NCBI GenBank assembly: GCA_002479255.1 | Contig: DLMJ01000049.1 | Span: 62,001 to 126,000, forward strand | From: Candidatus Binatus soli | GTDB taxonomy: Bacteria > Desulfobacterota > Binatia > Binatales > Binataceae | Direction: 5' to 3' | DNA: 64,000 bases | Part shown: positions 50,142 through 59,689 of the stretch, piece after piece | Layout of the letters: every line of letters begins with the position of its first letter | How positions within the stretch are numbered: position 1 is the first letter of the stretch | Program-made: the position numbers and the translations under genes | Notes under the pieces: generated by a model | Databases searched by the model: none | Told to the model about the DNA's origin: nothing | What the model saw: the letters and a program-made list of their open reading frames with translations, nothing else

Positions 50142-51587
50142 TTATTGAATTACCCGGGAGCGGGCGGTCGTCCAGTAATAGATCGGCACGCCGCTCAGCG
50201 CGATCAGCAATCCCGGCCAAGTGAAGCGGGGCTTCAGAATCAACAAATCGACCATCAAGGCCGAGGCCGCGACGACGTAGAGCGCCGGCACCAGAGGATA
50301 ACCCCACGCACGGTACGGACGCAGGGTGCCTGGGATCCGCCGGCGCAGCACGAACACGGCCGACACTGTCAGCACGTAAAACATCAACTGCGCGAAGATC
50401 ACGTAATCCAGGAGTTCGGAATAAGTGCCAGACAAGGTTAGAACCGCCGCCCAAATCCCCTGCATCACCAGCGCGACGGCGGGCACGCTGGCGCGATTGA
50501 GACGTCCGGCGGCGGCGAAGAAGACCCGGTCCCGGGACATCGCGTAAATCACGCGCGCACCCGTGAGGATCAGTCCGTTGGCGCATCCAAAGCCGGAGAT
50601 CATCACGAGGATTGCGGTGATCTTCGCGCCCGCGCCGCCCCACACGACTTGCATCGCCGCGGCGGCTACGCGATCGCTGGATGCATGCGCGATTCCGCGC
50701 CCCACTACACTCGCTGCGTCCGCATTTCCCGACGCGGGCAGCTCACAGAGATAGGCGACGTTGGTGAGGATATAGAGCGCAATCACCACGCCGGTTCCAA
50801 AGGCAAGCGCCAGAGGAAGATCGCGTTTGGGATTGCGGACCTCGGCCGCCGCGAAGGTGACGCTCGCCCATGCGTCGGCTGAGAAGAGCGCACCCACCAT
50901 CGCGGCGCCGAACACGCCCGCACCAGCAATTGACATGGGACCGGCGCCGAGGAATGCGGTCGGGCTGCCGAAATTGGCGCGAATCGCAACTGGATTCGGC
51001 GCGATCAGGCATCCGACCACGACTATCAGGCATAGCGAGAGAATTTTGGCCGTGGTGAAGGAGTTTTGCAGCCACCTGCCCATATTGAGGCCGCGCAGAT
51101 TGGCCGCGGTGAGGACCGCGATCACAACGATCGCGCCCGCGCGCTCGCCCGACAGTCCGGCGCCGCCGGCGCCGATCCAGAGGTTCGAACCGAGCACGGG
51201 CCACATAACGCCCGCGAATCGCGCAAACGCGACTGCGACGGCCGCGATCGTGCCGGTCTGGATGACGAGCAACAGCGTCCATCCGAACATGAACGCCCAC
51301 ATTCCGCCGTAGGCCTCGCGCAGATAGACGTATTGCCCGCCCGCCTGGGGCATCATCGCGGCGAGTTCGCCGTACGCGAGCGCCCCCGCAATGGTCATCA
51401 CGCCCGCCACCAACCAGACCATCAGCAGCGCGGCGGGAGTACCGACCTGACGGGTGATATCTGCAGAAACGATGAAGATGCCCGAGCCAATCATCGAGCC
51501 GGCCACCAAGGTCACGGAGTCGAAGAGTGAAAGACCCGGCTTCAAGTGCTCGGAGGAAGGGGCAGGTCCGGGTACGGTGGTCGCCAT
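50142..51587 (-). CDS. APC-family amino acid permease
   Basis: A 481-residue transporter with about 12 membrane segments. TLVAGSMIGSGIFIVSADI (first helix, substrate-binding GSG), AYGELAAMMPQAGGQYVYLREAYGG, and the later FSADAWASVTFAAAEVRNPKRDLP are typical of the LAT/YjeH-like amino acid permeases. The exact substrate is unknown. It is monocistronic; downstream there is a GCAGGGG-type repeat at 50109. Confidence 0.93.
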   Translation of the reverse strand: MATTVPGPAPSSEHLKPGLSLFDSVTLVAGSMIGSGIFIVSADITRQVGTPAALLMVWLVAGVMTIAGALAYGELAAMMPQAGGQYVYLREAYGGMWAFMFGWTLLLVIQTGTIAAVAVAFARFAGVMWPVLGSNLWIGAGGAGLSGERAGAIVVIAVLTAANLRGLNMGRWLQNSFTTAKILSLCLIVVVGCLIAPNPVAIRANFGSPTAFLGAGPMSIAGAGVFGAAMVGALFSADAWASVTFAAAEVRNPKRDLPLALAFGTGVVIALYILTNVAYLCELPASGNADAASVVGRGIAHASSDRVAAAAMQVVWGGAGAKITAILVMISGFGCANGLILTGARVIYAMSRDRVFFAAAGRLNRASVPAVALVMQGIWAAVLTLSGTYSELLDYVIFAQLMFYVLTVSAVFVLRRRIPGTLRPYRAWGYPLVPALYVVAASALMVDLLILKPRFTWPGLLIALSGVPIYYWTTARSRVIQ

Positions 51588-51727
51588 GGCGAACGCATGG
51601 TAGCACTAGCGTCGTGTGGAAAAACCAGCCCGGAAAAATTCAGCTTTGAGTCCTCGTTGATCTTAGTTGCAAACAGGACTTAGCTAGCACTGGTTCCAGG
51701 AAAACGCTTTACAACGGGAGGCGACGG

Positions 51728-52282
51728 ATGCCGACAAAGAAAAAGACCGCGAAACGGAAGAAGGCTGTGAATCCCGCGTTCAGGCAACTCGAGCAACTGC
51801 GCAAGACCGTCAAGATGCTGCGGGTCAAGCTCGAACGCGAGACCAGGGCGCGAAAGATCGAAGCCCGCGTCAAGAGCGAGGCGCAAAAGGCCCGCATGCG
51901 ACTGGCATCGCAGATTGCGGCGCTGCGCGAGCAGGGACGCAAGCTCGCCACGGATCTGAGGTCGGCGCTGGGCGACGCCAGCAAGCGCGACGCGGCCCGC
52001 CAGCAGGCGATTGCCAAGATGGCGGAGCTCAGGGCGGAGTATGCGAAGAAGTCTGCGGAGCTGAGGTCACAGTTGTCGCGGACGACCGCGGAGCTGGCGC
52101 GCAAATCGGAGGAACTGAAGAAGCTTGCGGGAGAAGCGGCGCATCGCGCGGTCGAGATAATTCGCGGCGAAGAGCATCACGCGGCGCCCGAAGCGGGTGC
52201 GAGCCCGGAACCGCACAAAGAAGCCCCCCCGGATGAAACTGCGGGCAGCAGATATGAGAAGGAGCCCGATGAAGAGCAATAG
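51728..52282 (+). CDS. Lys/Arg-rich coiled-coil protein
   Basis: A 184-residue protein starting MPTKKKTAKRKKAV, then a continuous helix of about 130 residues (heptads from FRQLEQLRKTVKMLRVKLE to LKKLAGEAAHRAV) and an acidic disordered tail. The basic N-terminus could bind nucleic acid. GGGAGGCGACGG precedes the ATG. Family not recognised. The gap 52283-52544 shows no gene. Confidence 0.75.
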   Translation: MPTKKKTAKRKKAVNPAFRQLEQLRKTVKMLRVKLERETRARKIEARVKSEAQKARMRLASQIAALREQGRKLATDLRSALGDASKRDAARQQAIAKMAELRAEYAKKSAELRSQLSRTTAELARKSEELKKLAGEAAHRAVEIIRGEEHHAAPEAGASPEPHKEAPPDETAGSRYEKEPDEEQ

Positions 52283-52544
52283 ATCGCGGGAGTCGGCCGC
52301 GATTCTGCGGGCGGACTGAGAGTTTATTTGCGGAAATGACGCACGCCGAGACTCGAGCACGGACCCAATAGGGTCCGAGTCAGGGATTCGGCGGGTTCCT
52401 CCCCACCAGCGCCCGGTCAACGAGTCTCCCGCGCGCCGACGGCTCTAGACGGCGCGCGGGAACCCGCTAGGAACGAGAAAGGTACGTCGTCGTCAGGGTG
52501 ACCGCATTGATCGGTCACCGCAACGCATCAAGCACCAGGCAATG

Positions 52545-52784
52545 CTACGGACTAGCCGGAGCGCCAGGTGCTCCGGGCGCGCCAGGTGCTCCCGGTGCGC
52601 CAGGTGCTCCCGGAGCGCCGGTCTCGCCCGTCGCGCCGGTTGCCGCCGCGGCGGGGCTGGCCGCCTCGGCGGGCGCGGCCGCAGACGCGGCAGCCTCGGG
52701 AGGGGCAGGAGCCGTCTCTTCGGTTTTGTTGCAAGCCGTGGCGAAGAACATAGAAATTAGTGCCAGAAGCAGAACCTTGCGCAT
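52545..52784 (-). CDS. small lipoprotein with a collagen-like Gly-Ala-Pro tail
   Basis: A 79-residue protein. MRKVLLLALISMFFATACNK is a lipoprotein signal with lipobox ATAC (Cys18). Then comes an Ala/Pro/Glu stretch and seven Gly-Ala-Pro triplets near the C-terminus. AAGGAG lies before the ATG at 52784. The Gly-x-Pro periodicity is collagen-like but very short. The repeat is also exact at the DNA level (GGAGCRCCNGGTGCTCC units), so it can change length by slippage. Confidence 0.8.
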   Translation of the reverse strand: MRKVLLLALISMFFATACNKTEETAPAPPEAAASAAAPAEAASPAAAATGATGETGAPGAPGAPGAPGAPGAPGAPASP

Positions 52785-53032
52785 CGCTTTCTCCTTGATT
52801 GCTCGGTGCTCACTTGAACGCAGAAACTCGAAACGCGCCAAGAATACGATAGGCGCGGCGTAACTTCAAGCGCGCATTTCGCGTCGCATTTTCCGCCTGT
52901 CGGCGCGAATCGCGGGGGACCGGCAAAGAAATTTTTTGACTATTTCGTGGGCATCTGTATGATTCGATCATTATTTGGCGATCTTTGTTTGGCGCCTTAG
53001 ATTTTTAGGGGCGGATGAGGTGGAGGTAAGCG

Positions 53033-53263
53033 GTGGAAGAACGGCGCGTTATTTTCGCGGGCATTGGGCTCGCAAATCGGCACAATTCTCGAATCGTCGA
53101 GCATGAACTCGACATGGTGCGAAGCGCGGAGCGTCCGGTCGCGGGTGTGCGGCCGCTCACGCGAATTCTCAACTGGCTGATGCCCTCGGGACGGCTGGTA
53201 GGTCCGCCGATGCGCTCGGTGGCGCGGGAGCTTGAAGAGACCTACCCCGGCCGCGATAGCTGA
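53033..53263 (+). CDS. hypothetical 76-residue protein
   Basis: GTG start with TGGAGG seven bases upstream. The protein is soluble and basic, with RVIFAGIGLANRHNSRIVEH and a helix RPLTRILNWLMPSGRLV. Not recognised. It ends 50 bases before the RidA gene on the same strand. Confidence 0.65.
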   Translation: MEERRVIFAGIGLANRHNSRIVEHELDMVRSAERPVAGVRPLTRILNWLMPSGRLVGPPMRSVARELEETYPGRDS

Positions 53264-53313
53264 GCACAGAGTCGGGGCTGCATCGTGCTTCGCCCGCGGG
53301 GAGGGAGATTACG

Positions 53314-53829
53314 ATGAGCGCGATTTGGCGAATCTCGACCAATACGCCGTGGGAACCGAACGTCGGCTATTCGCGGCTGGTAAGGGCCGGCGACATTGTC
53401 GCCGTCTCGGGCACCACCGCCACCGACGAGCGTGGGCTAATCGTCGGCGCGGGACAGATGTATGTGCAGGCGCGCCAGGCGCTGGTCAATATTCGTGCCG
53501 CGCTCGAGCGCGCGGGGCTCGCGATGCATCACGTCATTCGCACGCGGATGTTCGTCACCGACATGGGACGTTTTGCGGAAGCGGCGCGCGCGCACAAGGA
53601 ATTCTTCGCTGACTCGCCTCCCGCGTCCACGGTCGTTGAAGTGCGCCGGCTGGCTAATCCCGACATGATGATCGAGATCGAAGCCGACGCATACGCAGGC
53701 GCTGCGAATAGCCAAACGGCGGGCAGCGTTGTCGCCACGACGGCGCCGAAGCCGGGAGCGCAGGCCAAGCCGAAGGCGGCGACGAAGCCGCCGATGAAAT
53801 CCGCAAAGAAGCCCTCGCGCCGCAAGTAA
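53314..53829 (+). CDS. RidA/YjgF/UK114 family protein with basic tail
   Basis: A 171-residue protein. Residues 1-130 are a RidA domain (GYSRLVRAGDIVAVSGTTATD, ALVNIRAALERAGLAMHHVIRTRMFVTDM, PASTVVEVRRLANPDMMIEIEADAY), including the conserved Arg that binds the substrate carboxylate. Enamine/imine deamination is the known family activity. The last 40 residues are an added Lys/Pro/Ala tail (KPGAQAKPKAATKPP), unusual for the family and possibly nucleic-acid binding. GAGGGAG precedes the ATG. Confidence 0.92.
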   Translation: MSAIWRISTNTPWEPNVGYSRLVRAGDIVAVSGTTATDERGLIVGAGQMYVQARQALVNIRAALERAGLAMHHVIRTRMFVTDMGRFAEAARAHKEFFADSPPASTVVEVRRLANPDMMIEIEADAYAGAANSQTAGSVVATTAPKPGAQAKPKAATKPPMKSAKKPSRRK

Positions 53830-53848
53830 CAGCGCTCGAAAGACGCGG

Positions 53849-55345
53849 CTACGGTTCGAGCGCGGCGGAGTGGCTTCCTTCGGCGCCGCTGGCGGAATGA
53901 AATGCGTTGGCGGCGGACGCGATATACGGCTGGGGATAAACCCCGATCAGGATCGTAGCGAGCGCTGCCAGTCCGACTGCCGCCACCAGCGCAGGCCGCG
54001 CACTCAGGCGCTCAACTTCGACACCGCCCTCCTGCATATACATCGCGACCAGCACATAAAAGTAGTAATAGGCAGAGACTACACTATTGAGTACAGCGAT
54101 TATTACCAGTCCCACGTATCCCTGATGCAACGCCTCGCTGAAGATGTAGAACTTGCCAACGAAGCCGGCCATCGGAGGAACCCCGGTCAACGACAACAGA
54201 AAGATAGCCATTGCGCCGGCGAGCAACGGCTGGCGCGCCGCCAGGCCGCGAAAGTCGCTAATCTGATTACCTGCTTCGCCGCGCCGTTCGAGCGCGATTA
54301 CTACTGAGAACGCGCCCAGGTTTGTGAATGTATAGCCGAGAAGATAGTAAAGAATCGCCGGCCCCGATCGCACTCCTGCCGCCATGCCAAGCAACAGGTA
54401 GCCCGCGTGCGCAATCGCCGAGTATGCAAGCATCCGCTTGATATTGGTCTGGACGACGGCGATTAGATTTCCGCCCGTCATCGTCAACGCCGCGATTACC
54501 CACAGCACTGTCTGCCAGTGCGCGCCGACGGACGCAAAATCGACCATGAAGACGCGAATAAAGGCGGCGAACGCGGCGAGCTTCACGCCCACCGCCATGA
54601 AGGCGGTCACCGGAGTCGGCGCGCCCTCATAAACGTCCGGCGCCCACATATGAAATGGCACTGCGGCGACCTTGAAGCCAAACCCGATCACCATCATGCC
54701 GATTCCGGCCAGCAGCAGCGGATTCGATCCCATCGCGCCCGAAGCGAGTGCGTCATGAATCGGGCCAAGCTTGATAGTGCCCGTCGCGCCGTACACCAGC
54801 GCGATTCCATAGAGCAGGAAGCCGGTCGAGAACGCGCCCAGCAAAAAATATTTTATTGCCGCTTCATTCGATTTGGCGTTGCGGCGCATGATTCCCGCCA
54901 GCACGTAAACCGTAATCGACATCGTCTCGAGACCGAGGAAGATGACTATCAGGTCCCCAGCCGCCGCCATCAGCATCATGCCGAGCACGGAAAACAGCAG
55001 CAACGAATAGTATTCGGCGCCGGGAATACGGTTCTCGGCGGCGTAATCGAGCGACATCATCACGGTGAACATCGCGGCGATCAAAATCACCAGTTCGAAA
55101 AATGCCGAAAAACTGTCGACCGAGATCGCGCCCGCAAAAGCGACACCGTACTGTCCCAGGATTCCAAGCGTGAATACGAACGCAACCGCGAGCGACGCCA
55201 GCGTCAGCAACCCCAGCCCTTCGCTTTCGCTGTCGTCGACGCGCACTCCAGCCAGCAGCACCGCCATCGCGGCCACGGTGACCACGACCAGTGGCAGGAT
55301 TGGCAGCCAGACGAAGTTGATTGCAGCCAGGTTAAAAGGACTCAT
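53849..55345 (-). CDS. nuoN: NADH-quinone oxidoreductase subunit N
   Basis: Antiporter-like proton-pumping subunit of complex I with about 14 membrane helices in 498 residues. EYYSLLLFSVLGMMLMAAAGDLIVIFLGLE with the key Glu, LLGAFSTGFLLYGIALVYG and VPFHMWAPDVYEGAPTPVTAFMA are characteristic. Start overlaps the nuoM stop by 4 bases. Last gene of the operon. Confidence 0.96.
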   Translation of the reverse strand: MSPFNLAAINFVWLPILPLVVVTVAAMAVLLAGVRVDDSESEGLGLLTLASLAVAFVFTLGILGQYGVAFAGAISVDSFSAFFELVILIAAMFTVMMSLDYAAENRIPGAEYYSLLLFSVLGMMLMAAAGDLIVIFLGLETMSITVYVLAGIMRRNAKSNEAAIKYFLLGAFSTGFLLYGIALVYGATGTIKLGPIHDALASGAMGSNPLLLAGIGMMVIGFGFKVAAVPFHMWAPDVYEGAPTPVTAFMAVGVKLAAFAAFIRVFMVDFASVGAHWQTVLWVIAALTMTGGNLIAVVQTNIKRMLAYSAIAHAGYLLLGMAAGVRSGPAILYYLLGYTFTNLGAFSVVIALERRGEAGNQISDFRGLAARQPLLAGAMAIFLLSLTGVPPMAGFVGKFYIFSEALHQGYVGLVIIAVLNSVVSAYYYFYVLVAMYMQEGGVEVERLSARPALVAAVGLAALATILIGVYPQPYIASAANAFHSASGAEGSHSAALEP

Positions 55346-56925
55346 CGTGCGGCCGCCGCCATCTCGGGTTTGCGGTTTGATATCTGCCGAGCCGGCGAAA
55401 GAGCAGCCAGACGATTCGGCTGTCGTTCAAGCTCGAGACGAGCCTGCGCGACATTTGCTCTCGCGAGCATTGCAGTCACCGACGGTTCGATCCTGCTGAT
55501 CAGCGGACGCGGGAAAAGTCCCATGAACAGCATCAACGCGATCACCGGCGCCATCACCGCAATCTCGCGACCGGTCAGATCGCCGATCGTTTCGTTCACC
55601 GCCCTGGTGATCGGTCCGAACATCACGCGCTCGTAGGTCCAGAGCATGTAGAGCGCACCCAGGATCACACCCACAACTGCGAAAACAGCAGCCAGCCTAA
55701 TTCGCAGGAACGCCCCGAGCATGATCAGAAACTCGCCGACAAAGCCGTTGAGCCCGGGCAGGCCGATCGACGAGAGCATCACGACCATGAAGACTGCGGC
55801 GTAAACGGGCACGCGCTTCCACAGACCGCCGAACTCGGAAATCTCGCGCGTATGGCGCCGCATGTAGAGCATTCCAACCAGCAAAAATAATCCGCCGGTG
55901 GAAACGCCATGATTGAGCATCTGGTAAATCGCGCCATCGACACCCTCGGGGTTAAGCGCGAAAATTCCCAGCATCACAAACCCCATGTGACTAACCGATG
56001 AGTATGCAATCAACCTCTTCAGGTCGGGCTGCATCATCGCGACCAACGCTCCGTAGATGATCCCGATTATGGCGAGCGCCATGAACAGCGGAATCGCCTC
56101 GACGGCGACGGTGGGGAACAGCGGAACGGCGAAGCGCAGGAAGCCGTAGGTGCCCATCTTGAGCATCACGCCGGCCAGAATGACCGAGCCGGCGGTCGGC
56201 GCGTTGGTGTGAGCATCGGGCAGCCAGGTATGCACCGGCCACATCGGCACCTTAATCGCGAAAGCCAACGCGAACGCTGCAAACAGCCAACGGCCCTCGG
56301 TAACAGTGAGCGGCACCTGGTAGAGCAGCGGCAAATCGAAGCTGGTCCGGTTGAAATGCTCGTGCGCCGAGTACACCAAGTACAGGATCGCGACCAGCAT
56401 CAGCAGCGACCCAACCGCCGTGAACAATACGAACTTGATGGCGGCGTAAATCTTGCGGCCATGTCCCCACATGCCTATCAGGAAGTACATTGGAATCAGC
56501 ATCACTTCCCAAAATATATAAAACAGGAACAGATCGACCGAGAGCAGCGCGCCGAGCAGCCCGGTCTCCAGCACAAGCATGAAGAAGCAGAATTCGCGCG
56601 GACGCTCCTCGATATCGCCGCCGCCAGAGTAAAGCAGCGACAGAGTAATCAGAATAGTAGTCAGAAGAACGAGAAACAGGCTAATGCCGTCGATACCGAT
56701 ATGGTATGTAATGCCGAATGCGGGAATCCAGTCATATTGTTCGGCGAGCTGGTACTCCGCGACGTGCGGATTGAATTCCGCCAGGACATAGAAACTCAGC
56801 GCCAGCGGAAGCAGCGAAAAAATGAACGCCGAGTTCCAAATCGCACGCTCTTCGCTCTGCATCAGGATGAAGAGCGCGCCGATCAGCGGCAGGAAAATCA
56901 ACGCTGTGAGCAAGCCGCCGTTCAT
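55342..56925 (-). CDS. nuoM: NADH-quinone oxidoreductase subunit M
   Basis: Second antiporter-like subunit, 527 residues. The key Glu lies in LFYIFWEVMLIPMYFLIG, and KVPMWPVHTWLPDAHTNAPTAGSVILAGVMLKMG is the family signature. Its ATG overlaps the nuoL stop (TGATG). The tail after residue 500 (ARANVAQARLELERQPNRL) is a little longer than usual. Confidence 0.96.
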   Translation of the reverse strand: MNGGLLTALIFLPLIGALFILMQSEERAIWNSAFIFSLLPLALSFYVLAEFNPHVAEYQLAEQYDWIPAFGITYHIGIDGISLFLVLLTTILITLSLLYSGGGDIEERPREFCFFMLVLETGLLGALLSVDLFLFYIFWEVMLIPMYFLIGMWGHGRKIYAAIKFVLFTAVGSLLMLVAILYLVYSAHEHFNRTSFDLPLLYQVPLTVTEGRWLFAAFALAFAIKVPMWPVHTWLPDAHTNAPTAGSVILAGVMLKMGTYGFLRFAVPLFPTVAVEAIPLFMALAIIGIIYGALVAMMQPDLKRLIAYSSVSHMGFVMLGIFALNPEGVDGAIYQMLNHGVSTGGLFLLVGMLYMRRHTREISEFGGLWKRVPVYAAVFMVVMLSSIGLPGLNGFVGEFLIMLGAFLRIRLAAVFAVVGVILGALYMLWTYERVMFGPITRAVNETIGDLTGREIAVMAPVIALMLFMGLFPRPLISRIEPSVTAMLARANVAQARLELERQPNRLAALSPARQISNRKPEMAAAAR

Positions 56926-58847
56926 CAGTGCGTCACCAGGAACAGGTAATAAGCCACAATGCCCAGTGCGCCGAGTAGATAAACAAATGCATAGTGCTGG
57001 ACGTTGCCGGTTTCAGCGCGACGCGCTATCTGGCCCGAAGTCCGGACGGCAAGGCCGGCGCCGTCGGCGGCGCCATCGATCACAAAGCTGTCGATCGCGC
57101 GGTTGAGCACATTGTCCGATACCCAGAACAGCGGACGCGTGACAATAAAATTATACAGTTGGTCGATATAGTACTTGTTGAGTAGCAAGTTGTAGAGATC
57201 CTTCAGCCGCCACGCAAGAAGCATCGGGACTCCCGGCAAGCGCAGATAGAACAGGTATGCGAGCGCTATTCCGAGCGCCGAGGCGATGCTCGCGGCGAGA
57301 GACAGGGAAGTCGGGCTCGCCTCGACAATCGGTTTGAAAGCACCGACGGCCGGCGTGAGGAATCGCACGAACGCATTTCCCCACAATAGTCCGCCGGGAA
57401 GATTTACCCATCCGCCAACCGTCGCGAGAATAGCCAGTACGATCAACGGAATAGCCATTACGGCCGGCGATTCGTGCAGGTGATGCTCTTTTTCAGAATC
57501 GACGCGCGATTCGCCAAAGAACGTCATGAAGATCAGCCGGAACATATAGAACGACGTGAGCCCGGCGGTGATCACGCCGAGGAACCAGAGCCACGAATGT
57601 CCCGAATCGTACGCGGCTTCGAGGATCAGGTCCTTGGAGAAATAGCCGGAGAACGGAGGCACGGCGGCGATCGCGAGCGTCGCGATGAACATCGTCCAGA
57701 ACGTGATCGGCAGCTTGCGCCGCAATCCGCCCATCTTGTTCATGTCCTGCTCGCCGCCGAGCGCGTGAATCACCGAGCCGGCGCACAAGAACAGCAAGCC
57801 CTTGAAGAACGCGTGGGTCATGAGGTGGAAGATGCCCGACGCATACGCGCCGGAGCCCACGCCGAGAAACATGTAGCCGAGCTGACTGATGGTCGAGTAA
57901 GCGAGCACCTTCTTGATGTCGGGCTGGACGAGCGCGATGGTCGCGGCGAACAGCGCCGTTAATCCGCCAATTGTCGCAACCAGACCGAGTGCGGCGGGCG
58001 CCATCGTGTAGATGAAACCGAGCCGCGCGATCATGTACACGCCCGCGGTGACCATCGTCGCCGCGTGGATCAGTGCGCTGACAGGAGTCGGGCCGACCAT
58101 CGCGTCGGGCAGCCATACGTAGAGCGGAATCTGGGCCGACTTGCCGGTCGCGCCGATGAAGAGCAGGAAGCCGGCCGCGGTCGCGGCGGCGCCGCCGAGC
58201 AGAGCCGCGTGCTGGCGAAGCTCGACGAAGTCCAGCGTCCAGACGTCGTGCGCACCGAGCGTGGCGACGATGGTGAAGATCCCGAGCAAAAAGCCCGCGT
58301 CGCCAATTCGGTTGACGACAAATGCCTTGCGGCCATTATAGGCGAACTGGGGGTTCGTGTACCAAAATGCGATTAGCAAGTAGGAACATAGCCCGACACC
58401 CTCCCATCCCACGAACATCATTAGCAAGTTGTCCGCAAGAATTAGTATGAGCATCGAGAACGCAAACAAGTTCATGTAGGTAAAGAAGCGCGCAAAGTCC
58501 TCGTCGTGCGCCATGTATCCGACTGAGTAAAGATGAATTAGTGCGCCGACCCCAGTGACTATCATCACCATCACGCCCGACAACGCGTCGAGGCGCAGGC
58601 CTAACTCGGTGTGAAATCTCCCTGCCTCGATCCATCCCCACAGGTGCACGGCAAGCGCGCCGCCCGGGGGCATCGCGAGCAGCGTCAAAAATGCCCACGT
58701 CGCAACGCCGAACGCGACGAACACGACACCCGGTCCGACGACGTTGACCGCGCCGCGTCCATACCTGGGCCCGAGGAACAGGTTGAATAGGACGCCGAGC
58801 GCCGGGAACAGCAGGATAAGCGCGAGTGCTGGAAACTCAACCGTCAT
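56925..58847 (-). CDS. nuoL: NADH-quinone oxidoreductase subunit L
   Basis: Largest antiporter-like subunit, 640 residues, with the long C-terminal lateral helix. FVGWEGVGLCSYLLI contains the key Glu; SAQIPLYVWLPDAMVGPTPVSALIHAATMVTAGVY and the HALGGEQDMNKMGGLRRKLP loop are diagnostic. It lies 9 bases after nuoK. Confidence 0.97.
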   Translation of the reverse strand: MTVEFPALALILLFPALGVLFNLFLGPRYGRGAVNVVGPGVVFVAFGVATWAFLTLLAMPPGGALAVHLWGWIEAGRFHTELGLRLDALSGVMVMIVTGVGALIHLYSVGYMAHDEDFARFFTYMNLFAFSMLILILADNLLMMFVGWEGVGLCSYLLIAFWYTNPQFAYNGRKAFVVNRIGDAGFLLGIFTIVATLGAHDVWTLDFVELRQHAALLGGAAATAAGFLLFIGATGKSAQIPLYVWLPDAMVGPTPVSALIHAATMVTAGVYMIARLGFIYTMAPAALGLVATIGGLTALFAATIALVQPDIKKVLAYSTISQLGYMFLGVGSGAYASGIFHLMTHAFFKGLLFLCAGSVIHALGGEQDMNKMGGLRRKLPITFWTMFIATLAIAAVPPFSGYFSKDLILEAAYDSGHSWLWFLGVITAGLTSFYMFRLIFMTFFGESRVDSEKEHHLHESPAVMAIPLIVLAILATVGGWVNLPGGLLWGNAFVRFLTPAVGAFKPIVEASPTSLSLAASIASALGIALAYLFYLRLPGVPMLLAWRLKDLYNLLLNKYYIDQLYNFIVTRPLFWVSDNVLNRAIDSFVIDGAADGAGLAVRTSGQIARRAETGNVQHYAFVYLLGALGIVAYYLFLVTH

Positions 58848-58856
58848 TGGTATTGA

Positions 58857-59159
58857 TCACCATCTCATCAGAGTCAGGTCGTCGGCGTGGACGGTTTCAC
58901 GATTGCGGAAAATCGAGATGATGATGCCCAGGCCAACCGCCGCTTCGGCCGCCGCGACCGTCATTACGAAGAAAACGATCACCTGGCCGTCCATCGAACC
59001 GAGCCGGCTGCCGATCGCGATGAAGGCGAGATTTACGGCATTGAGCATCAACTCAATCGACATGAACATCACGAGAATGTTGCGGCGGATGATCACGCCG
59101 GCCACGCCGATCGCGAAGATGATCGCGCTCAGCGACATCATGTAGGTGAGCGGAATCAT
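58857..59159 (-). CDS. nuoK: NADH-quinone oxidoreductase subunit K
   Basis: A 100-residue, three-helix membrane subunit. NILVMFMSIELMLNAVNLAF and VMTVAAAEAAVGLGIIISIFR carry the two conserved intramembrane Glu residues. Its start overlaps the nuoJ stop by 4 bases. Confidence 0.96.
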   Translation of the reverse strand: MIPLTYMMSLSAIIFAIGVAGVIIRRNILVMFMSIELMLNAVNLAFIAIGSRLGSMDGQVIVFFVMTVAAAEAAVGLGIIISIFRNRETVHADDLTLMRW

Positions 59160-59689
59160 GATGCGGTCTTCCTCGCAGCGCGCGGGTCATCCGTGCCCGG
59201 CAGCCGCCGCGCCAGCGCGACCGAACCGACCACCGCGGCCAGCAGCAGCACGGAGGTCACCTCGAAAGCGACCAGGTAGTCGGTGAACAGCTTCCCGGCG
59301 AGGCTTGCGAGCGAACCGTAGCCCACGGGTTCGTGAGTGAACTTCACCTGCAGATGAGGGGGAGCGAGGATAAAAAACAGCTCAGTCGCCAGCAGAGCCG
59401 CTGTGAGGGAGCCGAATAACTTGAGCGCGAGATGACCCGTCGGACCGGTCTCGACTTGAAGATTCAACAGCCAAATCACGAACAGGAACAGAACCATGAT
59501 CGCGCCGGCATAGACGATGATTTGCAGGAAACCGACCACAACGGCGTCTTCGCCAATAAACAGAACGGCTACGGTCATCAGCGTTGCGATCAAGGCGAGC
59601 AGCGAATGAATCGGATTGCGCTGGACGATAACGCCGAGCGCCGAGACGATCGCCAACGCGCCGAGAAAGATATACAGGAACGGCGGCAT
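59156..59689 (-). CDS. nuoJ: NADH-quinone oxidoreductase subunit J
   Basis: A 177-residue membrane subunit. RNPIHSLLALIATLMTVAVLFI and VGFLQIIVYAGAIMVLFLFVIWLL, including the pi-bulge helix, are typical; FEVTSVLLLAAVVGSVAL is the last helix. The ATG at 59689 is chosen by family start; it shares one base with the nuoH stop. A longer in-frame extension is a shadow of nuoH. Confidence 0.94.
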   Translation of the reverse strand: MPPFLYIFLGALAIVSALGVIVQRNPIHSLLALIATLMTVAVLFIGEDAVVVGFLQIIVYAGAIMVLFLFVIWLLNLQVETGPTGHLALKLFGSLTAALLATELFFILAPPHLQVKFTHEPVGYGSLASLAGKLFTDYLVAFEVTSVLLLAAVVGSVALARRLPGTDDPRAARKTAS

